From contig JAGGSN010000210.1 in assembly GCA_021159005.1 (NCBI GenBank), forward strand, positions 1 through 64,000: a DNA stretch of 64,000 bases, written 5' to 3'. A program made the translations under genes and the position numbers. Each line of letters opens with the position of its first letter. Position 1 is the stretch's first letter. Positions 8,639 to 18,200 of the stretch are shown here, one piece after another. This DNA comes from Candidatus Zixiibacteriota bacterium (lineage in GTDB: Bacteria; Zixibacteria; MSB-5A5; UBA10806; 4484-95). The notes under the pieces were generated by a model. The model was given only the letters and a program-made list of their open reading frames with translations, ran no database searches and was not told the DNA's origin.

Positions 8639-9040
8639 TTATGTGCAGCCTCTTTCCATTCTGTATTTAGCCTCATTTAAAGCGCTTTTCACTGTTTCGG
8701 CCAATTCAGTCATTTTGAATGGTTTGACAATATAATTAAATACTCCTTTTCGTATTGATTCTATAGCGCTATCCATTGATGGAAATGCAGTCATAATTAT
8801 TATCGGCACTTCCGGTTTTTTTCGTTTCAACTCAGATACAACTTGTATTCCATCAACTTCCGGCATTTTCAGATCTACCAAAGCTACCTGAAAACTAACC
8901 TCATTGATTATCTTGAAAGCTTCCTTCCCATCACCTGCCATATGAACTTTATAGCCCTGGGATGTAAAAAAATCATAAAGAAGATCCCTTATTAAAAGTT
9001 CATCATCCACAACCAGTATTTGAGCATTCTCAGCTTGCAT
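8639..9040 (-). CDS. Single-domain response regulator
   Basis: A 133-residue receiver (MQAENAQILVVDDE...) with acidic pair, phospho-acceptor Asp in LVDLKMPEVDG and Lys in IVKPFKM. The DLKMPEVDG and MTAFPSMDSAIE context is NtrC-receiver-like rather than CheY-like. I take the ATG at 9040, so the gene overlaps the end of the HEAT-repeat gene by 11 bp, and GGAGG lies 15 nt upstream. A longer in-frame extension to 9133 would overlap more and is unlikely. The overlap suggests translational coupling to the HEAT protein. Confidence 0.9.
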   Translation of the reverse strand: MQAENAQILVVDDELLIRDLLYDFFTSQGYKVHMAGDGKEAFKIINEVSFQVALVDLKMPEVDGIQVVSELKRKKPEVPIIIMTAFPSMDSAIESIRKGVFNYIVKPFKMTELAETVKSALNEAKYRMERGCT

Positions 9041-10874
9041 TTCTGCTTTCAATCGCCTCCATAGCGGCATTTCGAATATCTTCGTTTTCTGATTTTGATA
9101 TTTTTTCCAGTTCCGATACAACTTTAGAATCATCAGCTATTGAAATCAGATTAATTATTGGGATTTGCACAAATGGCGGTTGAGCCGGCATTATTTCAAG
9201 CAATTTATCAAGGCAGCTTGCATCGTTGATTGAAGCCAAAGCATTAATAGCATAGAACCGCACCCACATATCATCATCATCAAGAAGAACTCTTATTTTT
9301 TCGCCGGCATTTTCACCCAAGATATTCAAATAGGCGTCAACGACAGCTTTTCTGACCTCCGGGTTCTCATCTATAAGCAGATATGTTAATTTATCATCTA
9401 AGCCCGGATAGTGCATTTTTGATAAGCCAATAACCGCATGACGGCGCACTTCAGCTTCCTCGTTGCCTAATGAGTTCAGCAATATTTCAACTGCCTGCTG
9501 TTCGCCAATCCAGCCTAACCCGCGGACTGCCAATATTTTTCTCTGTATGTTCGAGCTTTCAATATCCCTTTTAAACAGGTTAATTGTTTTTTCGCCGCCA
9601 ATCAGCACTAATGCGCCAAAACAAGCCTCGCTTACGTCCGAATACTCATCATCAAGATGTTTGGCTATATTCTCAACGATAGACTCATCACCGATATAAC
9701 CGAGCGTTTTAAGGGCTTCTGCTTTAACATGACCAACATCATCATTTGTGAGACTCAGTAGGACATCAATAGTTTCTTGATTATAGAATTTTGCCAGCGT
9801 TTTAGCCACAGCCACTCTAACATCAGGGTTATCAGATTTTGCTTGAGATAGAATAACCTCAAGCAATTCGGGCGATTTTAAAAACGATGATATTTCGATT
9901 AGATATGTTTTTATTAAATCCGTACCGTTTTTAACACCGTCAATAATAGCGTTCAACCCGGTACTGCCGGCAATTCTTAGCGCTCCCTGAGCCATTTCAA
10001 CAACTTCCTGATTGGGAAATTCACACGTTTTGATAAGAGCTTCCACTACCTTATCGCCGCTCCAAAAAGCCATTTCGCCGATAACAGCTTTTTTTACTTC
10101 CAGGTCATCGCTGGCTGAAGCCTCTATTAAATAATCAACGAATTTGCCTCCGGAAGCATTGAAGAGTTCGTCTCTACTTCCGGAACCAGCCTTTTTTAGT
10201 ATCGCTGTCAGAACAAAATTTCTGAGTTCGGGATTTTCAACATTCATCAGCCTTAAGAGGTTCTTTAAAGAATCGGGTGAATCGATTTTACCAATCGCCT
10301 CAATAGCGGCATAAGCCAGCACTATGTTGTCGGACTCGGATTTTTCATAGAGTATGGGAATAGCTTTATCAGAGCCTATATTCCCTAAAGATTCGATAAC
10401 CTGAGGACCGGCATCGGGATGCGAGTTCAGGCATTCTATCAAAGGTTCAATAGCCTCGGCGCTGGTAACCTTGCCTAAAGCTTCCGCCGCTGAACCGATT
10501 ACGTTTTCGTTTGAGTCTTTCAGTAGTTTTATTAAGACGGGCACATATTGAGAGTCACCAATAAGAGCCATAATATCGACAGCAAATTTTCTAACATCAT
10601 GGTCGCTTGATGAGCATTCTTTTATCAATGCTTCAGACGCAACTGTTCCCATTTTAACTAAAACTTCTGCAACAAGATTCCGAATAGAAATATCCGGATC
10701 ATAAAGAAGCGAGCATAATTCTTCAGCCATTTGAGGGGCAGGATTAGCGGCCAATTCATAAGCCGCATCCTCTCGCTCCATTCTGTCGGGGTCTTTCAAT
10801 TTCAAGACCTGTTCAGAAAGCTTGACATGCTTCTTCTTGCTAATATTCTTTATTGCTGAGGATGAAACTGACAT
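9030..10874 (-). CDS. HEAT-repeat scaffold protein
   Basis: A 614-residue protein built almost wholly of HEAT-like helical repeats of about 31 residues (for example DVRKFAVDIMALIGD, EVRRHAVIGLSKM, DIRNAAMEAIESR). There is no signal peptide or membrane segment, so it should be a cytoplasmic superhelical scaffold. A strong AGGAG precedes the ATG at 10874. Embedded between the STAS gene and a receiver gene, it is placed to bridge the partner-switching module and the chemosensory proteins, but that role is inference. A lyase-type HEAT repeat of the phycobilisome kind is an unlikely alternative in this context. Confidence 0.9.
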   Translation of the reverse strand: MSVSSSAIKNISKKKHVKLSEQVLKLKDPDRMEREDAAYELAANPAPQMAEELCSLLYDPDISIRNLVAEVLVKMGTVASEALIKECSSSDHDVRKFAVDIMALIGDSQYVPVLIKLLKDSNENVIGSAAEALGKVTSAEAIEPLIECLNSHPDAGPQVIESLGNIGSDKAIPILYEKSESDNIVLAYAAIEAIGKIDSPDSLKNLLRLMNVENPELRNFVLTAILKKAGSGSRDELFNASGGKFVDYLIEASASDDLEVKKAVIGEMAFWSGDKVVEALIKTCEFPNQEVVEMAQGALRIAGSTGLNAIIDGVKNGTDLIKTYLIEISSFLKSPELLEVILSQAKSDNPDVRVAVAKTLAKFYNQETIDVLLSLTNDDVGHVKAEALKTLGYIGDESIVENIAKHLDDEYSDVSEACFGALVLIGGEKTINLFKRDIESSNIQRKILAVRGLGWIGEQQAVEILLNSLGNEEAEVRRHAVIGLSKMHYPGLDDKLTYLLIDENPEVRKAVVDAYLNILGENAGEKIRVLLDDDDMWVRFYAINALASINDASCLDKLLEIMPAQPPFVQIPIINLISIADDSKVVSELEKISKSENEDIRNAAMEAIESRNAS

Positions 10875-10894
10875 AATTTCTCCTGTAAGTCCGG

Positions 10895-11227
10895 TTAATA
10901 ACTAGAAAGCGCCTGTTTTTCATCAGGGAAAATCTCGAAGATGTTTGCAAGCTGAGTTATATCGAATATCTCTTTGACATAAGGCGCCAGATTTGTCAGT
11001 TTCATCGACCCTCGCGAGCTGCGCACTTCTTTGAGAATCGATACTAAAGCACCAAGTCCTGAGCTGTTAATAAAATCGACTTTATTAAGGTTTAAAATCA
11101 TTTTTTTCGATTCCGATTCCAGCACCTGTTTTGATGCATCTTTCAAAGATGAAGCGCTTGTTAAATCAAGCCGACCTTCGATGTTTAGGATGGTAATATC
11201 ACCTTCCATACGTTTTTGAATATCCAT
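10895..11227 (-). CDS. STAS-domain anti-anti-sigma factor
   Basis: A 110-residue single STAS domain (SpoIIAA/RsbV family) with the phosphorylatable Ser region FINSSGLGALV. In the partner-switch scheme the RsbW-like kinase phosphorylates this Ser and the SpoIIE-type phosphatase removes the phosphate. The unphosphorylated form captures the kinase. The start at ATG 11227 is favoured over one at 11245 because GGAGG lies 8 nt upstream. It is 24 nt after the kinase gene and 20 nt before the HEAT gene. Confidence 0.92.
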   Translation of the reverse strand: MDIQKRMEGDITILNIEGRLDLTSASSLKDASKQVLESESKKMILNLNKVDFINSSGLGALVSILKEVRSSRGSMKLTNLAPYVKEIFDITQLANIFEIFPDEKQALSSY

Positions 11228-11250
11228 TTTTGCATCCTCCAGCAAATATA

Positions 11251-11682
11251 TTAAGATCTCACTATTTTATTCTCATCAATTTCAATTTCGACAAATACTT
11301 CAAATATATTATTACTTATTTTCCTGAATTCTACTTTATCGCATAATTGCTTAATAATTTTTAATCCCCTCCCCGATTCGACATCTGCTGAAGGGTATTC
11401 ATTCCAGCTAATATTTTTGTCGTCAAATCCCGTCCCTTCATTTATTATCGAAGCTGTAAATTTATTATTTTTGAAACATGTTTCAAAAACAATTTGGGCA
11501 TCTAACGAGTCTTTATTGCCATATAGATAGGCATTATTATAAGCTTCCGATAAAACGGTCATGATATTGTATGCTTTCTGGCGATCTGAGGTGACATTAT
11601 TAGCAATAACGCTGAATATATCCTCCGCTATTTTCAGGTATTCCCATCTGGCTGGAAAATATATTTTTAGCGGGCATGTCAT
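11251..11682 (-). CDS. RsbW/SpoIIAB-like anti-sigma kinase
   Basis: A 143-residue GHKL ATPase of the HATPase_c_2 type. N-box EAYNNAYLYGN, G1-like NEGTGFD and G2-like SGRGLKII are all visible. Such proteins bind and phosphorylate STAS partners and may sequester a sigma factor or another effector. Its ATG overlaps the stop of the phosphatase gene by 4 bp (ATGA), indicating translational coupling. No sigma factor gene follows, so the output may be the HEAT protein or a receiver rather than a sigma factor. Confidence 0.9.
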   Translation of the reverse strand: MTCPLKIYFPARWEYLKIAEDIFSVIANNVTSDRQKAYNIMTVLSEAYNNAYLYGNKDSLDAQIVFETCFKNNKFTASIINEGTGFDDKNISWNEYPSADVESGRGLKIIKQLCDKVEFRKISNNIFEVFVEIEIDENKIVRS

Positions 11683-12995
11683 TTTTTTACCTCTATATGC
11701 ATCAAGGTTGTATCATCAACATAGCCAACATCATAAGAGTATTCCTTAAGCAGAATTTTTAAATCATTAACAAAATCATGCCAAGGAGCGTGACAGTGTT
11801 TTTTCAGGAATTTTAAGGAATTAGCTAAACCCAGCATTTCTCCTTTCGAGTTGACAGATTCGAAAATGCCGTCAGTGTAAACAATCAACTTATCGCCGGT
11901 TTTTAAAGGCGTTTTGTTTTCTATATATTTAATACCGGAAAATTGACCAACGAAAGGACCGCCGGTTTTTAATTTTATTACTTCATCACCGCGGAAAAGA
12001 TAACCGGGAGGATGTCCAGCATTTACTGATAATAGGATATTTTCTTTTAGGTCGAATAGTCCGAAAAACATGGTTATAAACATACCGCCCATTCTTTGCA
12101 TATCCCGACATAAAAACTCGTTAAATTTGGCAACGAATTCGGATAAAGAACTAATATCTTCGGCTAGTATGTGAATATACGATCTCGCTGCTGTCATTAT
12201 CAAAGCCGCCGGCATACCCTTATTAGACACATCAGCAACAATTGCTAGATATTTGCCATCCTCCAATTTGACAATATCATAAAAATCGCCCCCAACCTGA
12301 CCTGCTTGATGATGATAGACGTTAACATCAATTCCATCATATTCTACATTTTCCTGAGGCATCAGTGTTTGTTGAACATGTTCAGCTATGTCAAGTTCAT
12401 GTTCGATTTTTTGCTTAATCAGGGCTTCCTCGTGAAGTTCCACATTCATAACAGCCACAGCCGCGAAACTACCGAGAAGTTCCAGGGAAAATCTATCATC
12501 TTCATCGAATTCCTGGCCATCTTCTTTATTGGCAATTGTAACGACGCCGACAACTTTATCTTGAGCTTTTAAAGGTGTTGATATAATTGAATTTATGCTA
12601 ACCTGATGAACTCTAACTTTATCGTTGTCATGGAAACTAAGATTATTTATTGTTATAGATTCACCTGTATTCCTTACATGGTCAATTATATTGACGCCCT
12701 GTTGGGTTTTAATTTTCTGAATGTTTTCATATGACAACCCCCAGCTTGCCGTTTTCGGCTGTTCCCCGGAATCAAAAATGATTATCTCGCCTACTTCGCC
12801 CTTTACTATCCTTAAGGCGGTCTCAATAACCATAGGGAGAATCATATCCAGGTCGAGAAGAGATGTAAAAACAGCGCCTATATGTGATAGGTCTATAATT
12901 TTGTTTATTTGGTCTTCAAGTTTTTCTTCAATTTCGGTAAGCTGTTTTTCTAAAACTTCGCCAATTTGAAAAAAGTCGTCAATTGATTCGCCCAT
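11679..12995 (-). CDS. GAF-domain SpoIIE-type PP2C phosphatase (RsbU-like)
   Basis: A 438-residue protein. A short N-terminal coiled coil is followed by a GAF domain (about 35-190) and a C-terminal SpoIIE/PP2C domain. Metal-binding motifs are present: VGGDFYDIV, VADVSNKGMPAAL, YTDGIFES and VDDTTL. It should dephosphorylate the STAS protein encoded two genes downstream in response to a signal reaching the GAF domain or the receiver encoded just upstream. AGGTG precedes the ATG at 12995. Confidence 0.93.
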   Translation of the reverse strand: MGESIDDFFQIGEVLEKQLTEIEEKLEDQINKIIDLSHIGAVFTSLLDLDMILPMVIETALRIVKGEVGEIIIFDSGEQPKTASWGLSYENIQKIKTQQGVNIIDHVRNTGESITINNLSFHDNDKVRVHQVSINSIISTPLKAQDKVVGVVTIANKEDGQEFDEDDRFSLELLGSFAAVAVMNVELHEEALIKQKIEHELDIAEHVQQTLMPQENVEYDGIDVNVYHHQAGQVGGDFYDIVKLEDGKYLAIVADVSNKGMPAALIMTAARSYIHILAEDISSLSEFVAKFNEFLCRDMQRMGGMFITMFFGLFDLKENILLSVNAGHPPGYLFRGDEVIKLKTGGPFVGQFSGIKYIENKTPLKTGDKLIVYTDGIFESVNSKGEMLGLANSLKFLKKHCHAPWHDFVNDLKILLKEYSYDVGYVDDTTLMHIEVKK

Positions 12996-13046
12996 AAAAA
13001 TACACCTGTATATTTATACTGCTTTTGATTGTTTAGATGCCTAACA

Positions 13047-13451
13047 TCAGGCAGAAGTTTCCTTAATCGAATTATCTATCATCTCCATAACAGCATCTAA
13101 GAAAATCGGTTTATGATAGATTTTTTCAATTCCTAATGATTTTTGCATATTGAGCATGTTTTTATCATAATATCCGGAGATTAAAGCAATCGAGATTTGT
13201 GGATATTTATCTTTCAAATATCGAACAAGATCAAAGCCATTCTTTCCCGGCATAATGACATCAGAAATAACCATAAAGTATTCATCCGAATTTAGAATTT
13301 TCAAAGCCTCATTCACAGAACCAACAATTACCGGAATATAGTTTAACTGCTTGATATAATTGCTTAACAACGATGCCATATCACTTTGGTCATCAACAAT
13401 TAAAATTTTTTTCGTTTTCTGACCAACTTCGTTTTCTTTAGTTTGGCGCAT
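13047..13451 (-). CDS. Single-domain response regulator heading the locus
   Basis: A 134-residue receiver with ILIVDDQ, phospho-acceptor Asp in VISDVIMPGKNGFD and Lys in YHKPIFLDA. It is the first gene of the minus-strand run, 51 nt before the phosphatase gene. A free receiver next to a SpoIIE-type phosphatase is a common arrangement for phospho-control of the phosphatase, but here the kinase that phosphorylates it is not evident. The upstream region to 13779 is gene-free. Confidence 0.9.
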   Translation of the reverse strand: MRQTKENEVGQKTKKILIVDDQSDMASLLSNYIKQLNYIPVIVGSVNEALKILNSDEYFMVISDVIMPGKNGFDLVRYLKDKYPQISIALISGYYDKNMLNMQKSLGIEKIYHKPIFLDAVMEMIDNSIKETSA

Positions 13452-13779
13452 ATTTATAATTCCCTATCAACAACAATTCATTTATAAACATAGTCGGTTA
13501 ATCATAATAGAATGTTTAGCAGATATTAATGGTATTGTTCATAGTGATTTTAAAATGTTTTGACATTTTTAATAATAAGGAAAGAGATTAGCATTTAGAT
13601 ATCATGATATTAATATAAATAGTGATTTTCTGCTTTAGATTCTATATATGTGAAACTTCCGGAGAACTTCTGCAAGTTTTTTCCTTGACATTCTCAAGCG
13701 ACTTAGTATTCTATAACGATAATAAATATGAGTCTATTTGAGGGATTCATAGAGAATAATTAAACTGAATACTTTTTTA
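13452..13779. other. Gene-free divergent region
   Basis: No ORF is supported. It lies between the first gene of the signalling run (minus strand) and tRNA-Cys (plus strand), so promoters for both should be here. The only clear candidate is the TTGACA element described for the tRNA. The DNA is very AT-rich. Confidence 0.5.
13685..13712 (+). promoter_or_regulatory. Candidate sigma-70 promoter for tRNA-Cys
   Basis: A perfect -35 box TTGACA (13685-13690) is followed after 16 nt by TATTCT (13707-13712), which matches four of six -10 positions. It is about 67 nt upstream of the tRNA. It is the only consensus -35 seen in this gap. Confidence 0.4.
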
Positions 13780-13851
<72 letters not shown>

Positions 13852-14134
13852 TTTTTCTTTTATTATACAAATAATATACTAATCGCTTGGGGTCTATGCT
13901 TTTGCGAGAAGCATTCATGGAAATACTTCGGATTTACTATAGATGCCAAGCATCGTCCCAAACCAGATAGCCTCAGATGAGCCGTATGGCTGATTAACAA
14001 TGTTATGATATCTCATGAAACTCCTGCGCTTATTTATGTTGACATTATAACTTCGAATCTATATTTAGCTTTTTTAATTGCAAGTGGGTTAAGTGATTTA
14101 TGATAACTTTATATTTAGACAAAAGGAGATTAGA

Positions 14135-14944
14135 ATGGAAAAAGCTATTGAGCAGTTAACTATTTTTGCAACGGGATATGGTTTAAAAATAATCAGCGCT
14201 GTATTAATCCTTATTATCGGACGTGTTATTGCCGGCGTTGCGCGAAAATTCGTAATTAAGCTATCAACCAAAGCTAAAATAGACCCGACAGTAATTTCAT
14301 TTGTCGGGAGCGTTTCTTATGTGCTCATACTTGTATTCACCATATTGGCCGTTTTAGCGAAATTCGGGATTGAAACCGCTTCTATGATAGCAGTGCTTGG
14401 GTCGGTCGGATTCGCCATAGGGTTTGCCCTGCAGGGTTCGCTGTCAAATTTTGCGGCGGGATTGCTCATTTTAGTGTTCCGATATTACAAAGTTGGCGAT
14501 TATATCGAAGCTGCCGGAGTATCAGGCACGGTAAAAGAAATATTGTTGTTTAACACTGTTCTGGCTTCGCCCGACAATGTGAAGATAATGGTGCCCAGCA
14601 GTAAAATATTTGGCGATACTATCAAGAATTACTCAGCTAACGACATCAGAAGGATTGATCTGATTGTGGGTGTTGGCTATACATCCTCCATTCAAAAATC
14701 GATGGAGATTGTTTCAAAATTACTAAATGAGGATAAAAGGATATTAACAAATCCTAAACCGCAAATAGATGTATCTGAACTTGCCGATTCAAGCGTAAAC
14801 CTTTTCATACGTCCCTGGGTAAAAAGAGATGATTACTGGGCAGTCAAATGTGATATTACTTACAAAATCAAAGAAGCTTTTGACCGAAATAATATTGAGA
14901 TACCATTTCCCCAGCAAGTGGTGCATATGGTTTCTGCCGTGTAG
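14135..14944 (+). CDS. mscS: MscS-family small-conductance mechanosensitive channel
   Basis: A 269-residue inner-membrane channel opening on hypo-osmotic stress. Three membrane segments are visible, the third being the pore helix rich in Gly/Ala (LGSVGFAIGFALQGSLSNF). The beta domain follows, beginning YYKVGDYIEAAGVSGTV. Length is close to E. coli MscS (286). ATG at 14135 is chosen since AGGAG lies 6 nt before it; a frame-extending ATG at 14093 lacks a site. It stands alone on the plus strand. A hairpin at 15013-15041 lies downstream. Confidence 0.95.
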   Translation: MEKAIEQLTIFATGYGLKIISAVLILIIGRVIAGVARKFVIKLSTKAKIDPTVISFVGSVSYVLILVFTILAVLAKFGIETASMIAVLGSVGFAIGFALQGSLSNFAAGLLILVFRYYKVGDYIEAAGVSGTVKEILLFNTVLASPDNVKIMVPSSKIFGDTIKNYSANDIRRIDLIVGVGYTSSIQKSMEIVSKLLNEDKRILTNPKPQIDVSELADSSVNLFIRPWVKRDDYWAVKCDITYKIKEAFDRNNIEIPFPQQVVHMVSAV

Positions 14945-15012
14945 AATATTCGGTCTTGAGAGATTTTCCTCTCCCGCATTATTCACAATATTAATATGTG
15001 ATTATTATACCA

Positions 15013-15041
15013 GAGCTGTCGGAAGCAACTTCTGACAGCTC
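15013..15041 (+). terminator. Hairpin downstream of mscS
   Basis: GAGCTGTC and GACAGCTC form the outer arm, extended by GAAG/CTTC around a CAA loop with one G-T pair between them. It lies 69 nt after the mscS stop. There is no long U-tract, so termination strength is uncertain. Confidence 0.5.
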
Positions 15042-15050
15042 AAAAATACA

Positions 15051-15139
15051 GTCCCTGCGAGTAATGTAGCGACGAAGAAATCTCTTGTTAGACAAAGGAT
15101 TGAGATTGCTTCGCCCGCCTTCGGAGAACTCGCAATGAC
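15051..15139. repeat. CATTGCGAG-type palindromic repeat
   Basis: Outer ends TGCGAG and CTCGCA and inner GAAATCTC/GAGATTGC are inverted relative to each other. The same pattern, with a different centre, recurs at 25794-25901. This fills most of the gap between mscS and the minus-strand fusion gene; the remainder to 15265 holds no gene. Confidence 0.55.
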
Positions 15140-15265
15140 TAATTGTAATGAAGTTATTTACGGGATAGCAGATTAGGATGTCTGCTTCTCGTAATGATTT
15201 TGAATTGACTGAAATTATATTCTCTTCAGGAAACGCTGATAAAGCTATCCGGGAATTGAGCTGGA

Positions 15266-18200
15266 TTATTTAGTTTGCTTCATTAACTGCAAAGGTCGGG
15301 CTGCATCAGTAACTGCCTCGATTTTAATAGCATAGCTTGTCTTCTTGGCAATATCATCATCGGTAATAATATGGATATCCAAAAGGCCACCATTATCAAA
15401 TCCGGTCTTCTGGTAATTCATCTCAGCCAAACTCAAACTCCACCCCTCCAGCCACAACATAAGCTTTTTACGCTGCTCATCTGTTCCCTGAAAATGAATT
15501 AAAACATTAATATCGCTTTCCGGTCCGGCTGTGGCATTTTTAGTACTTCCAAAAACATAAAAACCTTTAACTCCAAAACGATCGGGGGCAATCTGTGAGG
15601 CAATTTTTTCAGCCATCTGTAGTCGCCAAGCCCAGTGATTTCCCGATTGCTGTTCGCTATAATCTTCAATACTTTTCCGAAAAGGTGCTTCCTTTGAGGG
15701 TTTTGCTAAAATTCCAATCGCTTCATTAAGTTCGGCATTCATGAGCACTTTTAATATTTCACCATCGGTAGAAGCGGATACATCAATCAGCTGTACTGTA
15801 TCTTTTAGCGATTCATATTTTGGCAAAACTTCAGAAAGGATATTATTTGAGCCTTTCAGGAATTTTTTATTGAATAATGTATTTTTTTCATCCGGATAAA
15901 GAGGCAGATAACGAATTCCTGCTTCTACTAAATCCTGGAAAAAATGTGTTCCAAAAGATAAATCAGGCGTGTAATTCCCTTTCTTCCAGGCAATCTCAAT
16001 AAGCATAGCAGTATTGTTAATATCAGAATAAGTAACATTAACTCCTAGCTTAATATCGCCGCGGCTGCCCCAGCGTCCTGGCCCCATCAAAATAAATTGA
16101 CGTTTAGGAAGAAGCTTGTTTAACCTGCCAACTGCTCGTCCGACAGAAAGCAGGGATGATTTATCCGATAGCTCGCTATAACTCTGCGGATCAACATATA
16201 CGATGTGAGTAATATCCGGAATCTTTCCATTGGAAATGTAGCGATTGGCTGAAAACACTATCTTTTCTTTTGGGACATCCTTTGGAATTGGCGAAGGAAA
16301 GCTATCCTCCGAATAACTCTGCGGCCGGCATTGCAAAAGATAAAAGTTTTTCCCATCATGAGCAAATTCAATATCAACGGGAGTTTCAAACTTATCTTCC
16401 AAAAGCTTTAGAACGTTCCCTATCTGCTTGACAAAAGGAGTATCTGTGATTAGCCCCTCAAATGTTACCAACAGGTCATCCTTTTGATAATCTATGTTAA
16501 AGCCTATCGGTTTGCGAATATGATGACCATCAAAAATGGAAACTGCTTTACTGATGCCGGGAATCTGATCGCCGTACTGTTTTAATAAATCATTAATATC
16601 GATTGTTTCAAAAGTATTATTTTTCAGATTTACAACATCAATTTTCTTGGGAGAATATCGAACCACTTCATCAGTGGTAACATTAACCCGCAAGCCTGGC
16701 TGGCCGGGCGCTATTAAAACGGGATAATCATCAGCTACCCTGTCAACGGCTCGGGTTCCCAATCCGGGGACTAATCTGACTAAACCATCTTTCCGTTTTA
16801 TTCTTGGCGACCAGCAAAACTCGTTTCTGCTAAAGGCAACTCCGGCAAAAGTAGGGAGGAAATAATCGCCGATTTTAGTTCCTACTACCTCTTGAATCAT
16901 GATACCCATTTCTTCACTAAAATCAAGCAGCCCCCTCTCGGCTCGATACTCAATCGGATCAGGTCCAAAAACAGAGGCGTATACTTCAGCTATAGCGTCG
17001 GTTAATGCCTCGAGCCTTTGCTGCTTACTACCCTGATTAGAAATAAACAGGCTTTTATACTTGCCGGAAAACGCAGTCCCCATCCTGTCTTCCAATAAAC
17101 TGGAACTCCGAACAATCAAAGGACAATCCTGAAATTCATCAAGAACCATCGCAAGGCTCTGAATGATATCCGGAGGGAAATGACAATTTTTAAATGATTG
17201 AACAATATGGGGATATTCAAAGCGAATCTGGTTAATATCTTTGTATTTTTGTTCTATAACTTCACCAAGGTTGTTATATTTTAAGAAATACAGCAATATA
17301 TTCGATGTGATAAACCACGATCGGGGAATCTTGATATTACTAAGAATATCAGAAGAATCACCGGCCTTTTTAATTATCTGTTCAGCCAATAGTAAACCGG
17401 CGCTCTTACCGCCAAGCTGGCCGTGGCTTTCACCGGAATAGATAATATGATCGATTTTATCATGAATATCGTTGATAGTAAAAAAGTTTTTGGCAATATT
17501 AATATATTGCATCTGGCTGGAAAGAAGCCGTCGAACAAGAGCAATTTCAACCCCTTTTTTAGTAGCTGGAGGCAACTCAATTCCTTCGGGCGCAATAAAA
17601 TGATAGCGGCGAACAGCATCAAAAATCTCAGCCAGTGATGAATTCTTGTTGGCTGCATAGGTTAAGAAATTCAGTTTATCCTGCTGTATCCATTTTTGAA
17701 TCTGGGCAAGTATTTGATCATCATAAACATGCTTCTCGGCAATCTCATAGATTTTATTGCAAAACTCTTCTGATAAGACTAATTCTCTTTTTAGATGCGG
17801 CTGGTTATCCTCACCTAAAACTTCTTCTTTATATATATTTTGAATACTGGATTGTTGAAGCAACTGTACCGCCTCATCATATCCGCTCCAACTAAGAAAG
17901 TTTAGCATTTTTTGCGTAATGTTCAAATATAGATTTTTATCGGTTTGACGGAGCAGGTTTAAGACAACTCGCCATTCTATTGTTTTATTTTCGGCTATAT
18001 GTTTTCTGACAGTTCGGTATTCCAAAGAAATCTGTTTCATTCTGTTTATCATCGTAAAATGACCTATCCGGTCGGCAATCATTTTAAGAATCTTGGTCTC
18101 TTCTTTAAGAAATGGGCTGTCATCAATGTTGGGCATTTCCTTAGTATAATAGACGCTGATTTTTCCAATTACCTGGTCATGAATGTTTATATCAGCGCTC

